From Streptomyces sp. SLBN-118 (GTDB lineage Bacteria; Actinomycetota; Actinomycetes; Streptomycetales; Streptomycetaceae): a stretch of 64,000 nt of DNA. The notes under the pieces are model-generated. The model worked only from the letters and a program-made list of their open reading frames with translations. It had not been told where the DNA came from and made no database searches. Below are positions 46,544 through 54,374 of the stretch, one piece after another. Location of the stretch: positions 620,001 through 684,000 of the forward strand of contig NZ_VFNP01000001.1 in assembly GCF_006715635.1 (NCBI RefSeq), written 5' to 3'. The stretch's first letter is position 1. Every line of letters begins with the position of its first letter. A program made the position numbers and the translations under genes.

Positions 46544-47008
46544 ATGTCTGCCGTTCCCCCGCAGAAGCTCACCACGTTCTGGGCGTTCGAGAAGGACGCC
46601 GAGGAGGCCGTGACGTTCTACACGTCGGTGTTCGAGGACTCCAAGGTGCTCCACACCATTCGCGCGCGCGCCGATGAGCCCGGCTGGACCGAGGGGACCC
46701 TGCAGCACGCCATCTTCTCGCTCGGCGGCCAGCAGTTCATGTGCATCAACATTCCGCCGGCCGGAGCCCGCGGTCACGATCACGCTCCATGGGACACGTA
46801 CCGCTTCTCCGGCGCGACGGCGACCTACGTCCAGTGCTCCAGCGACAGCGAGTTCGACCGGCTCTTCTCCGCACTCTCCGAGAAGGGCGAGGTCGTCATG
46901 CCGGTCGGCTCCTACGGGTTCAGCGCCAAGTTCGCGCTGGTCGAGGACCGGTTCGGGATGTCGTGGCGCCTCAACCTGTCCGCCCCCGCATCAGCCGGCC
47001 GGCCGTAG
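46544..47008 (+). CDS. PhnB-like VOC family protein
   Basis: This 154-residue protein belongs to the glyoxalase/VOC fold, PhnB/3-demethylubiquinone-methyltransferase-like branch: TTFWAFEKDAEEAVTFYTSVF, HAIFSLGGQQFMCI and the late DRFGMSWRLNL. The family includes metal-dependent and metal-free proteins, and no function can be given. It follows AAGGAG and starts a plus-strand operon with the NmrA-like and amidotransferase-like genes, downstream of a StrR-type operator. Confidence 0.82.
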   Translation: MSAVPPQKLTTFWAFEKDAEEAVTFYTSVFEDSKVLHTIRARADEPGWTEGTLQHAIFSLGGQQFMCINIPPAGARGHDHAPWDTYRFSGATATYVQCSSDSEFDRLFSALSEKGEVVMPVGSYGFSAKFALVEDRFGMSWRLNLSAPASAGRP

Positions 47009-47010
47009 TC

Positions 47011-47850
47011 ATGATCCTGGTGACCGGAGCAACCGGCCACGTGGGGCGGCACATCGTGAGCGGGTTGCTCGAGGCGGGCGGGAAGGTACGGGCCCTGAGC
47101 CGCAATCCCGGCAGCCGCCCCTGGCCGGCCGGGGTGGAGGTCGTTCCCCGCGACCTCAAGCAGCCGGGGACCCTGGCGGCCGCGCTCGGCGGCGTCGAGA
47201 GCATGTACCTCTTCCCTGTGTTCGGCGCGGTCCCCGAAGCGGTCGAAGCCGCGCGGCGGGCGGGGGTCAAGCATGTGGTGATGCTGTCCTCGCAGGCCAT
47301 TGAGTACTCGGAAGGAGAACCGCACCAGGCGTGCGAGGAAGCGGTGAGCGCCTCCGGGATGTCCTGGACGTTCGTTCGCACCGGCGCCCTCATGGTCAAC
47401 GACCTCCACTGGGCAGGGCAGTTCGCCGGTGAAGGAGTGGTGCGCGGCGCGTACGGAATGTCGCCCCTGGCCCCCATCGACGAACGCGACATCGCCGCGG
47501 TGGTGGTGAGGTCCCTGCTCGACCCCCGGTCCGGCACGGTGCACACGGTCACCGGCCCGCAGTCACTGACCCAGGTCGAGCGGGTAGGGATCGCGAGCCG
47601 GGTCCTCGGCCGTACGGCCCGGTTCGAGGAACTGCCCCGCGAACACGTACGGCAGCAGATGACCGCCCATTTGCCGCCCGCCCTGGTGGACGAACTGCTC
47701 GACCACCGGGCCTCGCTGGTGGGCACCACCGCCGAGGTGCTGCCCACGGTCGAGCGGGTCACGGGGCGCGCGCCCTACACGTACGCCGAATGGCTCGCCT
47801 ACCACGAGGCGGACTTCCGCCCCGCAGGACAGGCCGCCGACGGGCACTGA
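47011..47850 (+). CDS. NmrA-like NAD(P)-dependent atypical SDR
   Basis: The 279-residue protein starts MILVTGATGHVGRHIV, the GxxGxxG dinucleotide site of atypical short-chain dehydrogenases, and follows the NmrA pattern (VKHVVMLSSQ, WTFVRTGALM). The catalytic Tyr-Lys pair of classical SDRs is not in the usual place. Members act as NAD(P)H-binding sensors, reductases or epimerases. It is two bases after the VOC gene. NmrA-like reductases occur in type II polyketide clusters as quinone or enone reductases, which is plausible here but unproven. Confidence 0.82.
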   Translation: MILVTGATGHVGRHIVSGLLEAGGKVRALSRNPGSRPWPAGVEVVPRDLKQPGTLAAALGGVESMYLFPVFGAVPEAVEAARRAGVKHVVMLSSQAIEYSEGEPHQACEEAVSASGMSWTFVRTGALMVNDLHWAGQFAGEGVVRGAYGMSPLAPIDERDIAAVVVRSLLDPRSGTVHTVTGPQSLTQVERVGIASRVLGRTARFEELPREHVRQQMTAHLPPALVDELLDHRASLVGTTAEVLPTVERVTGRAPYTYAEWLAYHEADFRPAGQAADGH

Positions 47851-47884
47851 CCCTCATTTCCCCGAGCACTGTGAGGCGTTGACT

Positions 47885-48649
47885 GTGGATTCATTTGTGT
47901 ACGAGGGCACGGGCGCCCCCGACGGCGCCCGCCGGCCCGTGATCGGCATCAGTGCCGCCACGACATCGATCAAGGTCGCGATCTTCGACATGGAGGCGAC
48001 GTTCACCCCGCAGCAGTTCATCGACCGGGTGGCCGCCGCGGGCTGTGTGCCCGTACTGCTGCCTCCGCTGCCCGGAGTGGAGGCGGCCGTCCAGGGTCTC
48101 GACGGTCTGCTGCTGCTGGCGGGCCCGGACGTGGACCCGGCCTCCTACTCGGCGCCGCGACACGAGAAGACCGCGCCCATCGACCCGCGGCGGGATGCCG
48201 CCGAGCTGGCGCTGCTCGATGCGGCGCTCGCTTCGGGGGTGCCGTTCCTCGGGATCTGCCGTGGTCTGCAACTGCTCAATGTGCTGCGCGGCGGCACCCT
48301 GCACCAGCATCTGCCCGACATCGTGGGACACACCGGCCACTCCCCCGGGCTGCGTGACTTCGGGCAGCAGCCCGTGCGCCTGGAGCCGGGCAGCCGCCTC
48401 GCCAAGATCCTTGACGCCGAGCGGGCCACGGTGCCGTGCCACCACCATCAGGTGATCGACCGGCTCGGCGAGGGGCTCACCGTCACCGCCCGGTCGGAAA
48501 ACGACGACACGATCGAGGCCGTGGAAATCGCCGACCATCCCTTCGCCGTGGCCGTGCAGTGGCACGCCGAGGAGAGCGACGACGACGGCCCCTTCCTGGC
48601 ACTGGCCGAGGCGGCCGGGCACGCCGCGCGTGCCCGCGACAACCGTTAG
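47885..48649 (+). CDS. Class I glutamine amidotransferase-like gamma-glutamyl hydrolase
   Basis: The 254-residue protein has the gamma-glutamyl hydrolase/PuuD layout: VIGISAAT, the GPDVDPASY loop, LGICRGLQLLNV with the nucleophile Cys, and AVQWHAEE with the catalytic His. These enzymes cleave gamma-glutamyl amides. In a pathway that carries hydrazine on a gamma-glutamyl group this would be the natural enzyme to remove the glutamate after transfer. A GTG at 47885 has GAGG at good distance; a TTG at 47879 is closer to it. It ends the operon that begins at the VOC gene. Confidence 0.87.
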   Translation: MDSFVYEGTGAPDGARRPVIGISAATTSIKVAIFDMEATFTPQQFIDRVAAAGCVPVLLPPLPGVEAAVQGLDGLLLLAGPDVDPASYSAPRHEKTAPIDPRRDAAELALLDAALASGVPFLGICRGLQLLNVLRGGTLHQHLPDIVGHTGHSPGLRDFGQQPVRLEPGSRLAKILDAERATVPCHHHQVIDRLGEGLTVTARSENDDTIEAVEIADHPFAVAVQWHAEESDDDGPFLALAEAAGHAARARDNR

Positions 48650-48670
48650 GCCTGCGCGGATGGGACACAA

Positions 48671-48717
48671 CGAAGCGGCCCGGACACCACCCTGGAGGGG
48701 CTGTCCGGGCCGCTTCG
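48671..48717. terminator. Bidirectional hairpin terminator
   Basis: A 16-base stem CGAAGCGGCCCGGACA with TGTCCGGGCCGCTTCG around a 15-base loop separates the convergent amidotransferase and carboxymuconolactone-decarboxylase genes. Confidence 0.88.
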
Positions 48718-48724
48718 GTGCTGC

Positions 48725-49177
48725 TCAGCCCCAGGCCCCGGCCACCTGCTTGGTGGTGGCGTTGAGGCGGTTGAAGAAGTTGGTCACCGCGACCATGAGG
48801 ATCAGGGCCGCGAGCCCCTTCTCGTCGTAGTGGTCGGCGGCCTCGTCCCAGATGTCGTCCGGCACCGGGTCGGTGCGGTCGGCCAGCCGGGTGGCGGCCT
48901 CGGCGAGGGCAAGGGCGGCCCGCTCGGCGTCGGTGAAGAGGGGCGACTCGCGCCAGGCCGCCACCGCGAAGAGCCGCTCGTCGCTCTCGCCGGCCTTCTT
49001 GGCGCTCTTGGCCCCCGAATCGACGCACGCACTGCAGCCGTTGATCTGGCTCGCGCGCAGATGCACCAGCTCCAGCGTCTTCGGCTCCACCCCGCCCGCG
49101 TAGACGGACTTGTACAGCGCCTGGATGGGCTGCATCGCATCGAGGACCATCGCCGGGTTCTTCATCCGTGCTTCCAT
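48725..49177 (-). CDS. Carboxymuconolactone decarboxylase/AhpD-like protein
   Basis: The 150-residue all-helical protein has the AhpD-type redox motif NGCSACVDSG (CxxC followed by a polar helix) and LMVAVTNFFNRLNATTKQ near its end. Such proteins act as alkylhydroperoxidases. They are the commonest neighbours of ECF41 sigma factors. An ECF41-type promoter (TGTCACA-N16-CGTC) lies just upstream, so the sigma factor at 52811 should drive it. The ATG at 49177 follows GAGGAG. Its role is probably protection from peroxide or reactive quinones. Confidence 0.9.
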   Translation of the reverse strand: MEARMKNPAMVLDAMQPIQALYKSVYAGGVEPKTLELVHLRASQINGCSACVDSGAKSAKKAGESDERLFAVAAWRESPLFTDAERAALALAEAATRLADRTDPVPDDIWDEAADHYDEKGLAALILMVAVTNFFNRLNATTKQVAGAWG

Positions 49178-49218
49178 GAATCTCTCCTCCAGAGGTCTTG
49201 CACGTGGGTCACTGGTAT

Positions 49219-49245
49219 GACGGATCGCGGCCCTCGAATGTGACA
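49219..49245 (-). promoter_or_regulatory. ECF41-type promoter of the AhpD-like gene
   Basis: On the minus strand TGTCACA (49245-49239) and CGTC (49222-49219) are separated by exactly 16 bases, the published ECF41 promoter form. It is about 40 bases before the start codon. Confidence 0.8.
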
Positions 49246-49312
49246 GGAGGATGCGCGTGAATCGGCCAACCCCTGGAGACTGCGATGGCCGAAACCGCTC
49301 GGGCCCGCCCCG

Positions 49313-50197
49313 TCAGGCCACGTCCCAGGAGCCGGCCAGCCGCTCGGCCACGGTCTTGGCGTGTGTGCCCAGGAGAATCGTGTAGTGGTTCGAGCGTTCG
49401 ACCAGCTCTGCTGTCAGCTGCGGCACCCGCTCGACCCAGTGCTCGACCACGGCAGCCGGGAGCATCGGGGGCTCCTGCCCGAGAAGGCCCAGGGGTGAGT
49501 GCACCAGCAGGGCCGGTACGGCAAGTCGCCCGAGGTCCGCGCCACAGCGGCCGGTGGAGCCGAGCAGATCGCGCCCGTCCTGCCGCACGGCGTCCTCCCT
49601 GGCCTTGGAACAGCGCGCGCCCTGAGGTCCGGTGAGGTCGTAGCGTACGTATGCCTCGATGTCCGCGCTCCAGTCGGCACCGAGCGCCGGATGCATGCGG
49701 AAGAAGTCGACATACGCCTCGTCGTCCGCGTACATGCGGCGCAGGCGCTCCATGGCCGGGCCGAGCGTGAGGTCGAGCAACCCGTCCAGATCGGCGTCCT
49801 CGGGCACAGGCAGCGGCAGACCGCCGTCGACGAGCAGCAGCCGGTCGAAGAGCTCGGGCCTGCGGGCGGCGGCGCGCAGGGCGATGTACGCGCCCATCGA
49901 GTGGCCCGTCAGCGCGACCGGCCCGCCGTTCCCCAACTCCTCGGCGGCGAGGCAGAGGTCGGCAGCGTGCCGGTCGATGCCGTACGGGCCCGGAGTGCCG
50001 GAGCTGCCGCCGCGGCCGCGCAGGTCCAGGGCGAACAGGCTCCACTCGGCGGGCAGTTGCCCGGCCACGGCCCGGAACGACATTCCGGAGGCACTGATGC
50101 CGTGCGCGGCAATGGCGATGCGCGGCCCGCTGCCGAAGCGCAGCACCCGCAAGGTGCCGTCCTCGACGGGCAGATCTGTCACGGTCGGCTCGGTCAT
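49313..50197 (-). CDS. Alpha/beta hydrolase
   Basis: The 294-residue protein has an oxyanion strand (AAHGISASG), the nucleophile elbow GHSMGAY, and a late SNHYTIL His; the acid is probably in LVHSP or nearby. The length and motifs are those of alpha/beta-hydrolase-fold esterases and epoxide hydrolases. Kinamycin and lomaiviticin pathways use a hydrolase of this fold (Alp1U/Lom6) to open an epoxide, but those have an Asp nucleophile, whereas this one has Ser, so ester or lactone hydrolysis is more likely. It starts at an ATG and runs in the same direction as the AhpD-like gene. Confidence 0.85.
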   Translation of the reverse strand: MTEPTVTDLPVEDGTLRVLRFGSGPRIAIAAHGISASGMSFRAVAGQLPAEWSLFALDLRGRGGSSGTPGPYGIDRHAADLCLAAEELGNGGPVALTGHSMGAYIALRAAARRPELFDRLLLVDGGLPLPVPEDADLDGLLDLTLGPAMERLRRMYADDEAYVDFFRMHPALGADWSADIEAYVRYDLTGPQGARCSKAREDAVRQDGRDLLGSTGRCGADLGRLAVPALLVHSPLGLLGQEPPMLPAAVVEHWVERVPQLTAELVERSNHYTILLGTHAKTVAERLAGSWDVA

Positions 50198-50323
50198 CTC
50201 TTCTCCCTGTCGTCGTCCCCGTAACTCAATGGGATCCCAGCAAGGCCGATCAAGCCAAGGACATGGCGATCGGCGGGCGCGGACTTCACAGAGTCCCGCG
50301 CCCGCCTGGGTGTTGCTGTCCGG

Positions 50324-52501
50324 TCAGCTTCCGACGCGTGCCGGTTCGACGTGCTCGGTGACCGGGAGGTGCGGCTCCGCCTCGGGACGGCCCGGACGCC
50401 AGATGCGCGGACCGATCTCCAGGGAGAGTGCGGGGATCAGCAGACTGCGGATCAGGAAGGTGTCCAGCAGCACCCCGACCGCCACAAGGAGCCCCTGCTG
50501 CAGGGCCTGCACGGTCGGAATAGCCGCCAGCACGCAGAACGTCGCCGCCAGCACGACACCCGCCGAGGTGATGACGCCTCCGGTCACCCGAAGACCGGTC
50601 AGGATGCCCTCGCGGTGACCGCGCAGCTGAACCTCTTCCCGGGCCCGGGTCATCAGGAAGATCGTGTAGTCCACCCCGAGCGCGACCAGGAACAGGAAGC
50701 CGAACAGCAGGAGTCCGCGGTCGATGCGCGGGTAGTCCAGCGCGTGGAACAGCAGGGACGCGGCTCCCACGGCCGAGGCGTAGGACAGCACCACGGACAC
50801 CAGCAGGACCAGGGGCGCGACCAGAGCGCGGAGCAGCACGATCAGCATGATCAGTACGACGCCGAGAATGAGCGGGATCAGCAGCATCTCCTCGTCGGCC
50901 TGTGCGGTGGAGGTGTCGAGGGCGACGGCTGTCTGACCGCCGACGACCGCGTCACTCGCTTCCCCAGGACTCTTGTCCAGAGCCGTGCGCATGCTCTTGA
51001 CGGTGTCCCGGGCGGCCTGGGTGTCGGGTGATGCGCTCAGGACCGTGGTGATGTGCGTCCAGCCGTCCTTGGACCCGGCGGTTGCCGCCGACTCCACGCC
51101 GGACACGCCCTCGACGGCCGCTCGTGCCGCGTCCGCGCCGCCGGCCGGGACATAGACGTCCGCCGGGGACGAGGACCCTGCCGGGAAGTGCTCGGCGAGC
51201 AGCTGCTGGCCCGCCACGGAGTCGACGGTGCTGGTGAACTGCTCGGCCTGGGTCTGCCCCGTCTGCACGGAGGTGGCCCCGAAGGCAAGGGCCACCAGCA
51301 CGACAGCGGTGCCGATCCAGATCGGGCGGGGCCTGCGACCCACGGCTCCCGCAACGCGCGCCCACACCGTGCGTCCCTGCTCGGCGCTCGCTTCGTAGCC
51401 GGGCGTGTGGCGCGGGACGAACGGCCAGAACACCCACCGGCCCAGGATGACCAGGAGCGCGGGCAGCAGGGACGTCATGGCGAGGAACACCACGGCGACA
51501 CCGATGGCCACGACCGGACCGAGACCGCGCGTGGAGTTCATGCTGCCGAAGACCAGGCACAGCGTGGCGATGCCGACGGTCACGGCGGAGGCCGCGATCG
51601 CGGGCAGCGAGCGCTGTACGGCCACCACCATCGCCTCGTGCCGGTCCTCGTGGCGGTGCAACTCCTCGCGATAGCGGGCGATGAGCAGCAGTGCGTAGTC
51701 GGTACCGACCCCGATCGCGAGGACGGCCAGGATGTAGGCGCTCATTCCGTTGACGACGAGCCCCGCGTGCTTGGCGAGCAGATACACCACGCCGCTCGCC
51801 ACCTGGCTGGCAAGTCCCACCGACAGCAGGGGGATCAGCCACAGGACGGGACTGCGGTAGGTGACCAGCAGAAGCAGTGCGACAACGGCGAGCGCGGCGC
51901 CCAGGAGAGCGCCGTCCATACCGGAGTAGACGTCGATGAAGTCGGCGATGTTGCCTGCCTCACCGGCGATCCTGACCTCCAGACCGTCCGGCGCGGCGTT
52001 CTTGGTGAGTTTCTTGACCTCGTCCACACCGTCGCCCAGGACGCTGTTGTCGCTCGGTGAGGTCGCCAGCGGCACGCTGAGGAACGCTGCCTTGTTGTCC
52101 TTGGACACCAGGGGCTCGGACACCGGGCCGGCGGCGCCCCTCTGCGCCAGGCGGCCCCGGTCGGCGTTGACCTTGGCCAGGTCGGCCTCGGTGAGTCCGC
52201 TACCGCGTGCGTAGACGATGACGGCGGTGCTGCTGTCCTTGTCGGCGAAGTGTTCTTCGGCGAGTTTGACCGCCTGCGTCGACTGGGCGTTCGCGGGCAG
52301 CCAGGTCTCGGGGTCGTTGTCCTGGACGTCGCCGAGCTTGGCGGCCAGCGATCCGCCCACGCCCATGAGCAGCAGCCAGAGCACGAGGACGACCCACTTG
52401 GTGCGTCGGCCCGCCACGAGCGAGGCGTATCGGCTGGAGAAGGTGGATGTGGGGGGCGGCTGCGCGATGGCCGGCTCGGCAGTCGGAGGGTGCGTCGTCA
52501 T
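50324..52501 (-). CDS. MMPL/RND family membrane exporter
   Basis: The 725-residue protein has the MMPL layout: an N-terminal helix, a large extracellular loop, helices 2-6 (with GTDYALLLIARYREE and GPVVAIGVAVVFLAM), a second large loop and helices 8-12 (with GVDYTIFLMTRAREE). The repeated Asp-Tyr motifs carry the proton relay. Such transporters export lipids, pigments and antibiotics, and in polyketide clusters they often move the product. It is divergent from the ECF41 sigma gene. The ATG at 52501 has a weak ribosome site. Confidence 0.92.
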   Translation of the reverse strand: MTTHPPTAEPAIAQPPPTSTFSSRYASLVAGRRTKWVVLVLWLLLMGVGGSLAAKLGDVQDNDPETWLPANAQSTQAVKLAEEHFADKDSSTAVIVYARGSGLTEADLAKVNADRGRLAQRGAAGPVSEPLVSKDNKAAFLSVPLATSPSDNSVLGDGVDEVKKLTKNAAPDGLEVRIAGEAGNIADFIDVYSGMDGALLGAALAVVALLLLVTYRSPVLWLIPLLSVGLASQVASGVVYLLAKHAGLVVNGMSAYILAVLAIGVGTDYALLLIARYREELHRHEDRHEAMVVAVQRSLPAIAASAVTVGIATLCLVFGSMNSTRGLGPVVAIGVAVVFLAMTSLLPALLVILGRWVFWPFVPRHTPGYEASAEQGRTVWARVAGAVGRRPRPIWIGTAVVLVALAFGATSVQTGQTQAEQFTSTVDSVAGQQLLAEHFPAGSSSPADVYVPAGGADAARAAVEGVSGVESAATAGSKDGWTHITTVLSASPDTQAARDTVKSMRTALDKSPGEASDAVVGGQTAVALDTSTAQADEEMLLIPLILGVVLIMLIVLLRALVAPLVLLVSVVLSYASAVGAASLLFHALDYPRIDRGLLLFGFLFLVALGVDYTIFLMTRAREEVQLRGHREGILTGLRVTGGVITSAGVVLAATFCVLAAIPTVQALQQGLLVAVGVLLDTFLIRSLLIPALSLEIGPRIWRPGRPEAEPHLPVTEHVEPARVGS

Positions 52502-52699
52502 GAATGCTCGCTAAGGGTCGGGAGTCCTGTTACCCAGGGCTCGTTACGAACTCACGGGGGGGGAAGGGACGAAGCGCGCCAGTCCTCTGCCGGTCGTCTT
52601 ACGCGGCCGCGAGCACTGCCGGCGATCAGTTGCTCGCTCCCGGCTGCACCGCTCGGTCACGTCCGAATCGGTGACAACCGATCGGAAGGGGCCAGTTCT

Positions 52700-52726
52700 C
52701 GTCACATCGGCTGGGTTTCGTTCGTC
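52700..52726 (+). promoter_or_regulatory. ECF41-type promoter of the sigma factor gene
   Basis: CGTCACA (52700-52706) and CGTC (52723-52726) are separated by 16 bases, one mismatch from the ECF41 form TGTCACA-N16-CGTC. It lies about 85 bases before the sigma gene, suggesting autoregulation. Confidence 0.65.
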
Positions 52727-52793
52727 ACTTCTATGACGGACCGCGGCCGGGTGGTGACCGTGGACGCGTTCGTCACTTCTATGACGGACCGCG
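52719..52793 (+). repeat. Two exact 27-base direct repeats with internal dyad
   Basis: Bases 52719-52745 and 52767-52793 are identical. Each contains the dyad CGTCA-N6-TGACG. The first copy includes the ECF41 -10 CGTC; the second ends at the ribosome site. A related dyad, CGTCA-N6-TGAC, follows the -10 of the AhpD-like gene. They may be operator sites. Confidence 0.75.
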
Positions 52794-52810
52794 ACGGAGG
52801 AATGTGACCG

Positions 52811-53686
52811 ATGAATGAGGGCGAATGGCTGGCCGCGCGGTTCGAGGAGAACCGGCCGCGGCTGAAGGCGGTGGCGTACCGGATGCTCGGCTCCCGCAGT
52901 GAAGCCGACGACGCCGTCCAGGAGGCATGGCTGCGGCTCCATCGCTCGGACCCCGACACCGTCGAGAACCTGAGCGGCTGGCTCACCACGGTCGTCGGCC
53001 GGGTGTGCCTGGACATGCTGCGCTCGCGCACCTCGCGGCGCGAAGACCCGCTCGACGGGTCCCCGTCCGTTCCGGTCACCGATCACCTGGACGTGGTCGA
53101 TCCCGAGCAGGAGGTCCTGCTCGCCGATTCGGTCGGCCTGGCGCTGCTGGTGGTCCTGGACACCCTCGACCCCGCGGAGCGCCTCGCGTTCGTCCTGCAC
53201 GACATGTTCGCGCTGCCCTTCGACGAGATCGCCCCGATCGTCGACCGCACTCCCGCGGCCGCCCGCCAGCTCGCGAGCCGCGCACGGCGCCGGGTACGCG
53301 GTGCGGCCCCGCTGCCCGAACCCGATGTGTCCCGCCAGCGGGAGATCGTGGATGCGTTCCTCGCGGCAGCGCGCGGCGGGGAGTTCGACGCGCTGCTGAC
53401 CGTCCTGGACCCGGACGTCGTCCTGCGCGCCGACTCCGCGGCCGTACGCGCGGGCGCCACCGATCTCGTCCGCGGGGCCTCCGCCGTGGCCGGCACGTTC
53501 TCCGGCCGCGCCCAACTGGCCCAGACAGCGCTGGTCGACGGAGCCGTCGGCGCCGTGTGGGCGCCCCGCGGCCGGCCGCTGGTCGTCTTCGGATTCACCA
53601 TCACGGACGGGAAGATCACCGCCATCGACCTGGTGGCCGAGCCGGAACGGCTGCGCCGTCTCGACCTGGCGTTCCTCAACGACTGA
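52811..53686 (+). CDS. Full-length ECF41 sigma factor with SnoaL-like tail
   Basis: The 291-residue protein has sigma region 2 (VAYRMLGSRSEADDAVQEAWLRL), region 4 (LAFVLHDMFALPFDEIAPIVDRTPAAARQL) and a C-terminal domain (about 175-290) of SnoaL/NTF2 type, the ECF41 hallmark, which acts in place of a separate anti-sigma factor. Its expected promoter form occurs in front of itself and of the AhpD-like gene. The ATG follows GGAGGAA. It probably responds to an unknown small molecule or oxidative signal linked to the pathway. A truncated copy lies at 44076. Confidence 0.92.
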   Translation: MNEGEWLAARFEENRPRLKAVAYRMLGSRSEADDAVQEAWLRLHRSDPDTVENLSGWLTTVVGRVCLDMLRSRTSRREDPLDGSPSVPVTDHLDVVDPEQEVLLADSVGLALLVVLDTLDPAERLAFVLHDMFALPFDEIAPIVDRTPAAARQLASRARRRVRGAAPLPEPDVSRQREIVDAFLAAARGGEFDALLTVLDPDVVLRADSAAVRAGATDLVRGASAVAGTFSGRAQLAQTALVDGAVGAVWAPRGRPLVVFGFTITDGKITAIDLVAEPERLRRLDLAFLND

Positions 53687-53720
53687 GTCCCCTTGTCAGG
53701 ACTGCTGCCGTCAGGACCGC

Positions 53721-54374
53721 TCAGGACTGCTGCCCCGGGCCGTCGGACTGCTCGCCGATCAGGGCCAGCACCCGGTACAGATCACCGGGCACCTCACGTG
53801 CCGCCGCGGTGCGTTCTCCCGCGTAGTCGCCGAGCATGCGGGCAAGTTCCCCATCCCCCCGGGCACGCTCGGCGAGGAAGGCGATCGCGTCGACCGGCAC
53901 GCCGTTGAAGAGGCACTTGAGGACGGCGTGCCGCCAGGCGTGCGGATCGAGGTGCTCGGCTGCGTACGGGCCCACCGCCGCGGCGACCAGCCGGGTGTCG
54001 TTGGTACGCAGCGCGTCCTCGACCAGCGGCAGCCCCTGGGCCGGATCGAGGCCGAGATAGGGCAGGGCCCGCAGGACCGCGCGGCGTTCCGCGGCGGATC
54101 CCTGGTGATAGAGGCGGGCCACCGCGGGGGCCTTGGTACGGGCAGCGTGCAGCAGCAGGACCCGGATGACGTCCGCGGCGTCCTCTCCGCAGTGGCGGCC
54201 GGCCTCGGCGAATCGCAACTCCCAGCTGGGCAGCCCTCGTTGGGCGGGCAGTGCGGGTCGGTGCTTGGCCGACTCCGCGGCGGCCAGTGCGCCTTCGAGC
54301 CAGTCACGGGCCGGGGGCGCGAGCCGTTCCTCCGGTTCGGTGTGCAGATCGGCTGTTCCTGCTTCCGCGTACAT
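53721..54374 (-). CDS. eboA: EboA domain protein
   Basis: The 217-residue protein matches EboA: a helical repeat-like fold with WELRFAEAGRHCG, LYHQGSAAERRAVLRALP and the signature DPHAWRHAVLKCLFNGVPVDAIAFL. EboA comes from the eustigmatophyte/bacterial ebo operon, which in cyanobacteria is linked to moving the scytonemin precursor to the periplasm. The usual eboB-F partners (TatD hydrolase, UbiA prenyltransferase, sugar cyclase, isomerase, phosphatase) are absent here; it follows only the inositol-phosphate-synthase-like gene, overlapping its stop by one base (TGATG). Confidence 0.85.
   Translation of the reverse strand: MYAEAGTADLHTEPEERLAPPARDWLEGALAAAESAKHRPALPAQRGLPSWELRFAEAGRHCGEDAADVIRVLLLHAARTKAPAVARLYHQGSAAERRAVLRALPYLGLDPAQGLPLVEDALRTNDTRLVAAAVGPYAAEHLDPHAWRHAVLKCLFNGVPVDAIAFLAERARGDGELARMLGDYAGERTAAAREVPGDLYRVLALIGEQSDGPGQQS

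Noticed and set aside
52748..52774. A second ECF41 promoter in the downstream 27-base repeat
   Set aside because: The CGTC is present, but no TGTCACA-like element lies 16 bases upstream.
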